A stretch of DNA of 11,440 nucleotides, from positions 1 to 11,440 of the forward strand of contig DMAP01000304.1 in assembly GCA_003446975.1 (NCBI GenBank), written 5' to 3'. A program made the position numbers and the translations under genes. Positions 1 through 6,914 of this stretch are shown piece after piece; the stretch's first letter is position 1; each line of letters starts with the position of its first letter. Source of the stretch: Clostridiales bacterium (GTDB taxonomy: Bacteria > Bacillota > Clostridia > Tissierellales > Dethiosulfatibacteraceae). The notes beneath the pieces were generated by a model. That model was not told the DNA's origin and ran no database searches. It was given only the letters and a program-made list of their open reading frames with translations.

Positions 1-24
1 ATACGGGTTTGTAATCAATCTGAC

Positions 25-52
25 AAAAACCTGGAGTTAGCTCCAGGTTTTT
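25..52 (-). terminator. Rho-independent terminator after the MerR-fusion gene
   Basis: A 12-bp perfect stem pairs 25-36 (AAAAACCTGGAG) with 41-52 (CTCCAGGTTTTT) around a TTAG loop. It lies immediately downstream of the stop codon of the minus-strand MerR-fusion gene (TAG, complement of 54-56). On the minus strand the stem ends in a run of five U. Because the stem flanks are A5 and T5, it could also stop plus-strand transcription, so it is likely bidirectional. Confidence 0.9.
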
Positions 53-53
53 G

Positions 54-1271
54 CTATATGCTTTTGCCTGCATATATTAACTGATAAATCCCTTGGTCTT
101 TCAAATCTGTATTGTAAGGATTGTTTTCAACCACTGGTCCAAAGCTGTCTGTCTCTAATATTTCGAAACCCATGGAGATACAATCCTTCAGTATTTTTTC
201 TTTATTATAGTACTGATATTCTGAATGGTTGACCTTGCTCGATGTACTATGTGCAAGGCATGGATTTGCACCTATCCAAATGCCCTGGTGCTTTAGATAT
301 GGCTGCATTATTCCCGGTAGGAAGTCTCCCGATGATTTTGCGTAATCATTGGTCATCCAAAAGTCCAAAGCCACATCAATAGAATAATCATTGATTGGTA
401 GTTTGTGAAAGTCACAGCATAAGAAAATAAAGTTTTTATGATTGTAAAACATCTCCAAGTTCTTTTTCAGCTTGATTATTCTATCTGGGTCATAATCAAT
501 TAAGATGTATGTTGTTTTGGGAGGAAGGTATTTTATGTATTGCATTAAAAAGAATCCTACACAGTTTTCCAGCTCCAACATATATTTTGGTTCGTCAGCA
601 TATTTATTGATCATTTCAATCATCCCCGCCATGCCCTGGTATAAAAAATTTATATATCTGTGGGAGGATTTTTCCAAATACTCCTCTTTGGAAGGCATCG
701 GCTTTCCATGCATCAACTTGGTTCTTACCGTTTCTTCATCGATAAAAATGCCATCTCTGATAGTGGCAATATAACCGCATTCGCAAAATATGTTGGCATC
801 TATAATCATATTTTTCTCTATAACACCGTCAGAGACCACTAAATCTTCACGGCAAACAGGGCAGCACAATAAATCCAGCGAGTGTATGGGGAATCCTAGC
901 TCATTGCTATTTTCCAACTCTTCAGCTTTAATTTTATGGATATTATCTCTAATAGAATTACTCAATCTATTATATTTGATTAACTCATGTGAGACTTTCT
1001 TGTTTTTTTCTTCCAGCAAAGATAGATATAGTCTTCTAAAATCTTCAGTGTTCGAGCCTGTCAGTCTCTGGAAAGTAATTATTTTCTGTATTTCGGTCAG
1101 TGAAAAATGCATTTCCTTCAGTTCTAGAATTCTCTCCAGATCCTGACAGTCAGATTCGCTAAAGCGGTATTGTCCGGAGACCTTAGGTGGAACTAATAAA
1201 CCTCTTTTGATATAGAATCTGATAGTGTCTTGTGATGTATTCATCTTATCTGCAAACTTTCCAATTCTCAT
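54..1271 (-). CDS. MerR-family regulator fused to a zinc ribbon and a methyltransferase-like domain
   Basis: A 405-residue cytoplasmic protein with three parts. Residues 1-70 are a MerR winged helix-turn-helix (MRIGKFA, then TIRFYIKRGLL and QYRFSESD), which binds promoter DNA. Residues about 78-122 are a charged helix typical of the MerR dimerisation coiled coil. Residues 132-175 form a zinc-ribbon-like element with CPVC at 137-140 and CEC at 163-165. Residues about 225-400 resemble a class I SAM-dependent methyltransferase: an acidic strand end at YILIDYD (D259), then CCDFHKLPINDYSIDVAL. Motif I (LELENCVGF, 232-240) lacks the usual glycine-rich loop, so catalytic activity is uncertain and the domain may instead sense a ligand. 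The start is supported by GGAG six bases before the ATG. It has its own promoter and lies between two terminators, so it is monocistronic. The MerR assignment is firm; the role of the C-terminal part is inferred, and the target genes are unknown. Confidence 0.85.
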   Translation of the reverse strand: MRIGKFADKMNTSQDTIRFYIKRGLLVPPKVSGQYRFSESDCQDLERILELKEMHFSLTEIQKIITFQRLTGSNTEDFRRLYLSLLEEKNKKVSHELIKYNRLSNSIRDNIHKIKAEELENSNELGFPIHSLDLLCCPVCREDLVVSDGVIEKNMIIDANIFCECGYIATIRDGIFIDEETVRTKLMHGKPMPSKEEYLEKSSHRYINFLYQGMAGMIEMINKYADEPKYMLELENCVGFFLMQYIKYLPPKTTYILIDYDPDRIIKLKKNLEMFYNHKNFIFLCCDFHKLPINDYSIDVALDFWMTNDYAKSSGDFLPGIMQPYLKHQGIWIGANPCLAHSTSSKVNHSEYQYYNKEKILKDCISMGFEILETDSFGPVVENNPYNTDLKDQGIYQLIYAGKSI

Positions 1272-1309
1272 AATACTCTCCTATATCTTCTGTATCTCTT
1301 CGTTGGTTA

Positions 1310-1339
1310 TTTATATAAGTATACTTTATATTATGACAA
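1310..1339 (-). promoter_or_regulatory. Probable promoter of the MerR-fusion gene, with an operator-like palindrome in the spacer
   Basis: Read on the minus strand, TTGTCA (complement of 1334-1339) and TATAAA (complement of 1310-1315) are separated by 18 bp. The spacer holds a perfect 10-bp palindrome, AAGTATACTT (1317-1326). MerR regulators classically bind dyads inside promoter spacers that are longer than the usual 17 bp. This is therefore a good candidate for autoregulation; the promoter boxes are consensus matches by eye only. Confidence 0.55.
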
Positions 1340-1361
1340 TTTTCTATTTTTTTGCAAAAAT

Positions 1362-1388
1362 AAGGAGCATTTTGAACAAATGCTCCTT
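1362..1388 (-). terminator. Rho-independent terminator after the thioesterase gene
   Basis: An 11-bp perfect stem pairs AAGGAGCATTT (1362-1372) with AAATGCTCCTT (1378-1388) around a 5-nt loop. On the minus strand it is followed by A and five U (complement of 1356-1361). It lies just past the thioesterase stop codon and upstream of the MerR-fusion promoter, so it insulates the two genes. Confidence 0.9.
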
Positions 1389-1401
1389 CTATCTTGTATA
1401 A

Positions 1402-1821
1402 TTATTGTACATTTTGGCTTTCAGGAAATCTCGCATATGCTGATTGCAGTAATCTATCTTTATTGACAATATATCGCTCGTACTTCCCTTTGCAAAACCT
1501 TCCTACAGAATCTGTCCCTTCAAACTCTAAAAATATCTCATTATTGACTAACTTGATTACTTTTATCCTTAAATTGATTGCCTCTCCTACCAGGGTTGGA
1601 TTTTCATGAGATATCTCAAGATGTGTTCCTATTGTCGTATATTCCGGCGGCAGTAGTTTATTAAGCATCTCACTGGATGCCTCGATGATAATATTTATGA
1701 CCGCTGGAGTTGAAACCAGATAACTAAGCTCCATTGATCCAGATGTTTCTGACGCATCGAGTGGGTTTGTAATTTTTCTGTAATCCGTAACCATGCCTTC
1801 TTGAATACCATGACTTATCAT
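1402..1821 (-). CDS. FlK-like hot-dog fold acyl-CoA thioesterase
   Basis: A 139-residue cytoplasmic protein matching the family of small hot-dog thioesterases that includes the fluoroacetyl-CoA thioesterase FlK. The core STPAVINIIIEASS (37-50), then TTIGTHLEISHENPTLVGE (62-80) and KGKYERYIV near the end, follow the family pattern. Thr38, Glu47 and His72 correspond approximately to the FlK Thr/Glu/His active-site set. The family hydrolyses acyl-CoA thioesters; the substrate here is unknown, and most relatives do not act on fluoroacetyl-CoA. An in-frame ATG at 1836 would add five residues, but it overlaps the Shine-Dalgarno (ATGGAGG). The ATG at 1821 has GGAGG eight bases upstream and is the better start. 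The gene sits 119 bases downstream of rlmD with no terminator or convincing promoter between, so it is probably co-transcribed with it. Confidence 0.82.
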   Translation of the reverse strand: MISHGIQEGMVTDYRKITNPLDASETSGSMELSYLVSTPAVINIIIEASSEMLNKLLPPEYTTIGTHLEISHENPTLVGEAINLRIKVIKLVNNEIFLEFEGTDSVGRFCKGKYERYIVNKDRLLQSAYARFPESQNVQ

Positions 1822-1848
1822 TCTAATTACCTCCATTTTACAACAAAA

Positions 1849-1893
1849 TCAAACATTGGGCCAACAATATTTCTGTTTCTCTACCAAAGGCAT
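1849..1893 (-). other. Possible mini-ORF or orphan ribosome binding site between rlmD and the thioesterase gene
   Basis: On the minus strand a strong AAGGAG (complement of 1896-1901) is followed by ATG only two bases later, and by an in-frame TTG eight bases after the GGAG. The frame encodes 14 codons from the ATG (MPLVEKQKYCWPNV) or 12 from the TTG, then TGA. It could be a tiny translated peptide coupling rlmD to the thioesterase gene, a decayed gene start, or chance. The sequence contains no conserved family signal that I recognise. Confidence 0.2.
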
Positions 1894-1940
1894 CACTCCT
1901 TGATTTCTCTTGTTTATTTAAGTCTCGTTTAACTGCCTCT

Positions 1941-3314
1941 CTAATCTCGATTTTGTCTCATTAAAAGGCTGCACGTCTCAACATGAACGCTATGCGGGAA
2001 CATATCTAGAGGTTCCACCTCAACTACTTTATATCCGCCATCAACTAAAATCTTAAGATCTCTTGCCAAGGTTGCTGGATTGCAGGAAACATACACCACT
2101 CTCACCGGTTTCATCTTGATGATTGTATCAAGAACCGATCTTTCACATCCATTTCTAGGTGGGTCTACAATGACAACATCCGCACCAACTCCCTGATTGT
2201 GTAGTTTAGGAAAAATCTCTTCTGCTTTCCCGCAATAAAAGTCAACATTCTCAATCTTGTTTTTCCTAGCGTTTTTATTAGCATCTTCAATTGCTTCCTG
2301 TACTATCTCAATTCCATAAACATGTTTGGCTTTTTTTGCCATAGCTAATGATATGGTTCCAATGCCGCAATAGATGTCAAAGACATTCAGTGTATCGTCT
2401 ATTTGCGCATACTCAATTGCTTGATTATATAATACCTCAGTCTGTATAGGGTTGACCTGAAAAAAGGAATTAGGTGAAATGCTGAACTCAAGATCAAATA
2501 TCCAATCTGACAGCCCTGTTTCACCATACAGTTTCTTATTCTTGAAACCCAGTATCACGTTTGTTTGATCTTCATTGATATTCAAAATAATGCTTTTAAT
2601 TGTTGGCGCTTTCTTAAGCAACTCGCTGACAATCTCTCCCTTGTATGGTAGCTTGTTTTTGGATGTGACAATTATCAGCATAGCTTCGTCATTTTTATTG
2701 GTTCTAACTATCAGATGCTTCACAAGTCCGGTATGCCTAATCTCATCATAGGGCTCAATACCAAGCGCTTCCATAAGTGTTCTGAAAGTGTTGATAATGA
2801 CGTCTGCTATGGGCTGCTGTATAATACAGGCTTCAAGATCTACAATATCATGGCTAGTGAGTTTGTAAGCACCGATGGCAGTTTTTCCCTTATGAGAAAC
2901 CACAGGAAATGTTCCTTTGTTTCTGTATCGGTAAGGATCCTGCATGCCAATTGTATCGTTTATTATGATTGAATCATCCGCCAATGATCTCTTTATATCG
3001 GTCATGACTCTTTGTTTCTTATACTCCAGCTGTTTTTGATAATCCATATGCATAATCTGGCAGCCACCACACGCCCAAAAATATTTGCAATCTGGTTCAA
3101 CTCTATATGGCGATTTTTTCAACAACTCCACCATTGCGGCAACAGCATATCTTTTTTTCACTTCTTTGATTTTCAGTTTTACAATGTCTCCCATGATGAC
3201 GTCATCGACGAAAACAACAAAACCATGAACTTTTGCGACTCCTTGCCCCCTATGGTTGATATCAACTATTTCAGTTTCTAAAATGTCATTTTTCTTAAAA
3301 GAAAATTCTTGCAT
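1941..3314 (-). CDS. rlmD: 23S rRNA (uracil-C5)-methyltransferase, RlmD/RumA type
   Basis: A 457-residue enzyme that methylates C5 of a uracil in 23S rRNA (U1939 in E. coli; Gram-positive RlmCD enzymes modify two sites). Residues about 5-63 are the TRAM RNA-binding domain (ILETEIVDINHRGQGVAKV). Cys76, Cys82, Cys85 (ACGGC) and Cys163 are the expected 4Fe-4S ligands. The SAM site is VFDIYCGIGTISLA (311-324), followed by DPPRNGC (384-390). The catalytic cysteine is Cys411 in VSCNPATLARDL, and Glu446 in HVETCSLL is the likely general base. An upstream in-frame ATG at 3353 is rejected: it overlaps the TATAAT box, so it would lie upstream of the transcript start, and it has no ribosome binding site. 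The ATG at 3314 has GAGGA just upstream. Length and motifs are complete. Whether it modifies one or two rRNA sites cannot be told from sequence. Confidence 0.93.
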   Translation of the reverse strand: MQEFSFKKNDILETEIVDINHRGQGVAKVHGFVVFVDDVIMGDIVKLKIKEVKKRYAVAAMVELLKKSPYRVEPDCKYFWACGGCQIMHMDYQKQLEYKKQRVMTDIKRSLADDSIIINDTIGMQDPYRYRNKGTFPVVSHKGKTAIGAYKLTSHDIVDLEACIIQQPIADVIINTFRTLMEALGIEPYDEIRHTGLVKHLIVRTNKNDEAMLIIVTSKNKLPYKGEIVSELLKKAPTIKSIILNINEDQTNVILGFKNKKLYGETGLSDWIFDLEFSISPNSFFQVNPIQTEVLYNQAIEYAQIDDTLNVFDIYCGIGTISLAMAKKAKHVYGIEIVQEAIEDANKNARKNKIENVDFYCGKAEEIFPKLHNQGVGADVVIVDPPRNGCERSVLDTIIKMKPVRVVYVSCNPATLARDLKILVDGGYKVVEVEPLDMFPHSVHVETCSLLMRQNRD

Positions 3315-3351
3315 TCCATTCCTCGCATCATTTTTATTTGTCCTTAAATAC

Positions 3352-3379
3352 ATTATACTACACTAAAAAGAATCCGCAA
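3352..3379 (-). promoter_or_regulatory. Probable rlmD promoter
   Basis: On the minus strand TATAAT (complement of 3352-3357) is preceded after 16 bp by TTGCGG (complement of 3374-3379). Transcription would start about seven bases past the -10 box, leaving a short leader before the ATG at 3314. This placement excludes the further upstream ATG as the translation start. Confidence 0.55.
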
Positions 3380-3437
3380 AATAAAATACTTGTTTCCTTT
3401 TTCTATCAATTTATTTGTCAATATGTTGTGGTAATTC

Positions 3438-3458
3438 TATTCATGAATATGATATAAT
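3438..3458 (+). promoter_or_regulatory. Extended -10 promoter of the SLH gene with an adjacent 12-bp palindrome
   Basis: TGATATAAT (3450-3458) is a perfect extended -10 element, which can work without a good -35 box. A second TATAAT lies at 3463-3468, with TTCATG 17 bp upstream as a weak -35. A perfect 12-bp palindrome, TATTCATGAATA (3438-3449), abuts the extended -10 and is placed where a repressor would block RNA polymerase. The leader to the start codon is about 105 bases; I recognise no riboswitch in it. Confidence 0.55.
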
Positions 3459-3570
3459 TTCTTATAATATACATTTCAGTAAAGTATTCAATAATAAATA
3501 TCTGTCGCTCTATTTAGCTTATTGGTTGTCATACATCGGATTATCAGTACAAATTTTATGAGGTGATGTA

Positions 3571-6500
3571 ATGAATAAATATTTAACCAAAGCCATTAGC
3601 ATTTTTCTTGTCATGACAATGCTGTTCACAATACCGGCAGTCTCAGAAACAAATCCACCACCATTGAACTTTGACGGTACCCAAAGCAATTGGGCAGAGG
3701 CCGAACTACTGGAAGCATACTCGTACAATCTAACTTATCCATTAATCATGAACAACTTCAAGAGAAACATTACCAGAGAGGAATTTTGCACAATTGTCGT
3801 TAAACTTTATGAGAGTTTGACGGGTAAATCCGCCTTGCCAGCTTCCAATCCATTTACAGACACCAAGAACCCAGAGATACTGAAAGCATACAACCTAGGA
3901 ATCGTAAAGGGTATCAGCGCTACTGAATTTGCTCCTGGCAACAACATCACACGCCAAGAGATATGCGTTATGATTTACCGCGCATTGGATGTGAGTATTA
4001 TAGGATTAGATAAGGATGTCAGTGGTTCTTTTTTATTTTCGGACCAGAACAGAATCGCATCCTGGGCACTGACAGAAATGAAATTTGCCTTTAAGAACCA
4101 AATCATGAGAGGATTTGAGGACAACACAATAGGTCCTCTCCAAAACACTACCAGAGAGCAGGCAATCGTCCTGTTGAAAAGAACCTTTGAAACTTTTTCA
4201 GATACTTCTGGACAGAACACAGCATTTCCTGAGAATGATTTAGGCACAATAACCACCTATAAGCCATCCCTCCTCAGAGCCAGCGACGTTACTAAATACA
4301 GAGAGATGCCTGATCATACGCTTTTCTTCCCCAAATATGATGAAAGAGTTTCCTTGTATGCGGCATCTGCTCCAATGAAACCGGCCAGCAAACCAAGCAC
4401 GTCTTTTCGATTGAGCACATCAATTATTAATCCAAGCATTATAACTTTTGACACAGAAAAATCCATCTACTCAAACTCTTCCTACACAACTTTTATCGAT
4501 AAGAACGAAGAACAGAAAAGATGGTTTGCTTTCACATTGAATAATGCGACAGGCGTTAAAAAAATCGTCTGGCAAGTATCCACATCACCATTTATCGGCT
4601 ACAAGGAAAATTGGAAAACGCCTTTGGGACTTCTTGCTAGTGGAGAAGTTGATGCTTCCCTTGGTGAATTCCAGATTGATTTTGGCAATCTGAAAAAGGC
4701 TTCATCAATCATCAATATCGGTCTTATCAGTTCAACCGCCACCTACAGACCAATCGAACAAAAGCATTCCAACTATTATGTCCGCGCCGTTGCCGTTGAT
4801 TCATTCGGTATGCCGATTGGCGAACCTGGGAAAGGCATCGCTGTCCTTTATGGCGAAAGGGTTATCAACTACAATCCAACTGAAAAAATAGCCTCCACTT
4901 TCCAAGTTTGGACACCTACCTCTGCCAGTGGTGGTTTCTCAGGCGAGTTCCTTGATCTACCAACATTTAAAAGCGTATTTCGAGTGGATCCAAGAGCCAA
5001 TGAAAACAGAATGTTCCACTTTAATGGAATAGACAGCACTTATGACAGGATTGCCATACAGGTGGCTACCCAGACTTTCCCAACTAGTGGTGGCGGTTGG
5101 CCAAACACACCAAATGTAATCTTTGAGCAAGAATATCAACTACCTATAACAACTATCTATTCAAACTTCCCAAACAGCATCTATGTAGATTTTTCAAAAT
5201 TTGGTAAACCATCCTCACAGATGAAAGAAGGACAGTATATCAAATACTACTTGAGAGGTGTGGCTTTCAAAAAATCCACAACTCCAGGTATTTATGATGT
5301 GAGCTATTCAACACCCGTAACCATTGAATATGGCTATAATCCTCCAGTCACTTGGTATAGTGATGATCCTTACAAATCAGTTACTACTTTGAAAGTTTCG
5401 AAACCGGATGTCAAGATATTAAACTACACAAAACCTCAATGGCCTGACAAAAATTATATGCATCATTATTATGTCTTTACACCACCAAAAGCTGAAGACA
5501 TCAAATGCAACTGGAGAAATACCACTACCAATGAAATTCTATATCCCTACATGGGACCTTATATTGAAATCTATGCGAATCAGGGAATAAAAACAGCCCA
5601 GGACTATGAGACAAAAGTTATTCCACGTGTGCTTGCAGTGGGCACAAAAGTCTACTTCCAACCACCGAAGGAAGAAGACAGGTCATGGTGGCAGCAATTG
5701 TTCGAAGGTATTGTCAATTTCTTTAAGGATCTGGCTTATGCAGTCAAAACTATTGTCAACCAAGTCAGTACAGCCTATGCTAATCTAAAGGCAGGTCTAG
5801 TCAAGTTCGTCGTCAATCTTTGTCCGATAGAAGCATTGAAAGGACCATTTAAGACCGCACTGGAGGCTTATCTTAATTATGGTTTGATGACTTTGGGTAT
5901 TCCACCTACATTGCCTAACTTTGACGAATTATCAGAGATGGGTATGAATTACATGGCTGAAGTGGTACTGACTGAGGCTGGAATACCCGTAACTGATCTA
6001 ACAAAAGAGCAGTTTGAGAATATCGTGACCGGTATAGCGAATGAAATCGATAAAGCTGCCAACTATGCAGACTTTAATCCAATTAATGCAGCATTTCTTA
6101 AGCTTGATCCAGACTATATGTATAAACCGGGTTATGTTGATGTGGAGGTCTCCAACACCACCAATGTTCCTTCAATACCTGGTACTTTTGACATAAAGGT
6201 GACATTTGAGATGGATTATTATAATAAAATCAATCCGATTTATCCATTATCTCTTACTTTGCCAAGCAACTATGCCTATCAATCGGATGCAGCTTTTGCC
6301 AATGCAGCCACTTATAGAGAACATTTCGAGTACGGTCTGAATGGCCATACGGTCAATTATGCTCAGGGTGGTAGAGCCATATATGACTTGTTCAATCCCC
6401 AGCCAGGTATCAAGATACCAATATTGCAACCGTATGAGAAAAGGACTGTACGTGTTTATCTGAATCCTTATGAGGGTAAAAAACTATCAAACTATCCACA

Positions 6501-6732
6501 GGGTGAGAACTTTGGCAGACTAGACTTTGACAACATGTATTTTGGCAATGGCAATAAAAAATTTACTTTTTTCCATCTTACCGGTCGATTCCCTACCGCG
6601 GAGGAGTACATGAGACAGGGTGGCACAATTATCTATCTAGATCCAACGATCAAATATGTTTTCACCAAAGAGTCATACCATCAAGCCAATGAAAAGATTC
6701 AAATGCCAGTAAGTGCCAGCTGGTCAAAATAG
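3571..6732 (+). CDS. Large exported protein with three N-terminal SLH repeats
   Basis: A 1053-residue secreted cell-surface protein. Residues 1-25 are a signal peptide (MNKYLTKAISIFLVMTMLFT, likely cleaved after AVS). Three S-layer homology repeats follow at about 32-87, 92-144 and 153-207, each with the TRxE-type signature (ITREEF 67-72, ITRQEI 127-132, TTREQA 193-198). SLH triplets hold proteins non-covalently to secondary cell-wall polysaccharide. Residues about 210-700 are Ser/Thr/Pro/Tyr-rich and look beta-stranded, with no domain I can name. Residues about 704-835 are helical and begin with the Trp-rich DRSWWQQLFEGIVNFF. Residues about 845-1053 are beta-rich again (YVDVEVSNTTNVPSIPGTF). 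There is no C-terminal LPxTG-like signal or membrane tail, so attachment is by SLH, not by sortase. The start has GAGGTGAT seven bases upstream. It could be an S-layer protein or an adhesin; I cannot assign an activity. Confidence 0.88.
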   Translation: MNKYLTKAISIFLVMTMLFTIPAVSETNPPPLNFDGTQSNWAEAELLEAYSYNLTYPLIMNNFKRNITREEFCTIVVKLYESLTGKSALPASNPFTDTKNPEILKAYNLGIVKGISATEFAPGNNITRQEICVMIYRALDVSIIGLDKDVSGSFLFSDQNRIASWALTEMKFAFKNQIMRGFEDNTIGPLQNTTREQAIVLLKRTFETFSDTSGQNTAFPENDLGTITTYKPSLLRASDVTKYREMPDHTLFFPKYDERVSLYAASAPMKPASKPSTSFRLSTSIINPSIITFDTEKSIYSNSSYTTFIDKNEEQKRWFAFTLNNATGVKKIVWQVSTSPFIGYKENWKTPLGLLASGEVDASLGEFQIDFGNLKKASSIINIGLISSTATYRPIEQKHSNYYVRAVAVDSFGMPIGEPGKGIAVLYGERVINYNPTEKIASTFQVWTPTSASGGFSGEFLDLPTFKSVFRVDPRANENRMFHFNGIDSTYDRIAIQVATQTFPTSGGGWPNTPNVIFEQEYQLPITTIYSNFPNSIYVDFSKFGKPSSQMKEGQYIKYYLRGVAFKKSTTPGIYDVSYSTPVTIEYGYNPPVTWYSDDPYKSVTTLKVSKPDVKILNYTKPQWPDKNYMHHYYVFTPPKAEDIKCNWRNTTTNEILYPYMGPYIEIYANQGIKTAQDYETKVIPRVLAVGTKVYFQPPKEEDRSWWQQLFEGIVNFFKDLAYAVKTIVNQVSTAYANLKAGLVKFVVNLCPIEALKGPFKTALEAYLNYGLMTLGIPPTLPNFDELSEMGMNYMAEVVLTEAGIPVTDLTKEQFENIVTGIANEIDKAANYADFNPINAAFLKLDPDYMYKPGYVDVEVSNTTNVPSIPGTFDIKVTFEMDYYNKINPIYPLSLTLPSNYAYQSDAAFANAATYREHFEYGLNGHTVNYAQGGRAIYDLFNPQPGIKIPILQPYEKRTVRVYLNPYEGKKLSNYPQGENFGRLDFDNMYFGNGNKKFTFFHLTGRFPTAEEYMRQGGTIIYLDPTIKYVFTKESYHQANEKIQMPVSASWSK

Positions 6733-6770
6733 TTTTAAACCATCATAGAATCGTTCAATAAGCACAATAA

Positions 6771-6815
6771 AAAACCTTGTATTCAACGTTCTTTCGGCGC
6801 AGTATGCAAGGTTTT
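6771..6815 (+). terminator. Probable terminator of the SLH gene, long-loop hairpin
   Basis: AAAACCTTGTAT (6771-6782) pairs with ATGCAAGGTTTT (6804-6815), including one G-U pair, around a 21-nt loop. The plus-strand U tract is only four residues, so termination may be imperfect. On the minus strand the run is longer (complement of the A run before 6775). It lies 39 bases past the SLH stop codon. Confidence 0.6.
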
Positions 6816-6878
6816 CATCTATTAATGGAAAAACAACTATTTCCTTAGATTAATGTTTATTTTTATAAGTTGCTATTA

Positions 6879-6884
6879 TATAAT
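6879..6884 (+). promoter_or_regulatory. Probable -10 box of the GerMN-like gene
   Basis: A consensus TATAAT lies about 30 bases before the chosen start codon at 6915. The sequence 17 bp upstream (TTTATT) is a poor -35 match, so this rests on the -10 box alone. If it is real, transcription starts near 6891, downstream of the earlier in-frame ATG at 6870. Confidence 0.4.
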
Positions 6885-6914
6885 GGCAATAGTGATAAAA
6901 GGAGTGATCAAAAA

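Noticed and set aside
505..1146. Plus-strand open frames opposite the MerR-fusion gene
   Set aside because: They overlap a gene with clear domains on the other strand and have no ribosome binding sites or recognisable protein features.
1822..1850. A separate promoter (TAAAAT) directly before the thioesterase gene
   Set aside because: Its start point would fall inside the Shine-Dalgarno, leaving no functional leader; read-through from rlmD is more likely.
3315..3353. Longer N-terminus of RlmD starting at 3353
   Set aside because: That ATG is part of the TATAAT promoter box and lacks a ribosome binding site; the ATG at 3314 has GAGGA upstream and begins right before the TRAM domain.
3465..3560. 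A riboswitch in the long leader of the SLH gene
   Set aside because: No conserved aptamer motif (c-di-GMP-I, c-di-GMP-II or other class I know) and no stable hairpin series was seen; the stretch is AT-rich and unstructured by eye.
6600..6732. Sortase sorting signal at the end of the SLH protein
   Set aside because: The C-terminus (QMPVSASWSK) has no LPxTG-like motif, hydrophobic segment or basic tail; the SLH repeats explain attachment.
6771..6815. Mobile-element end or attachment site suggested by the long-loop inverted repeat
   Set aside because: No transposase or integrase, no direct repeats and no second copy in the window; position after a stop codon fits a terminator.
6870..6914. 15-residue N-terminal extension of the GerMN-like protein
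   Set aside because: It would place charged residues before the membrane segment, has no ribosome binding site and precedes the predicted transcript start; AAAGGAGTGAT supports 6915.
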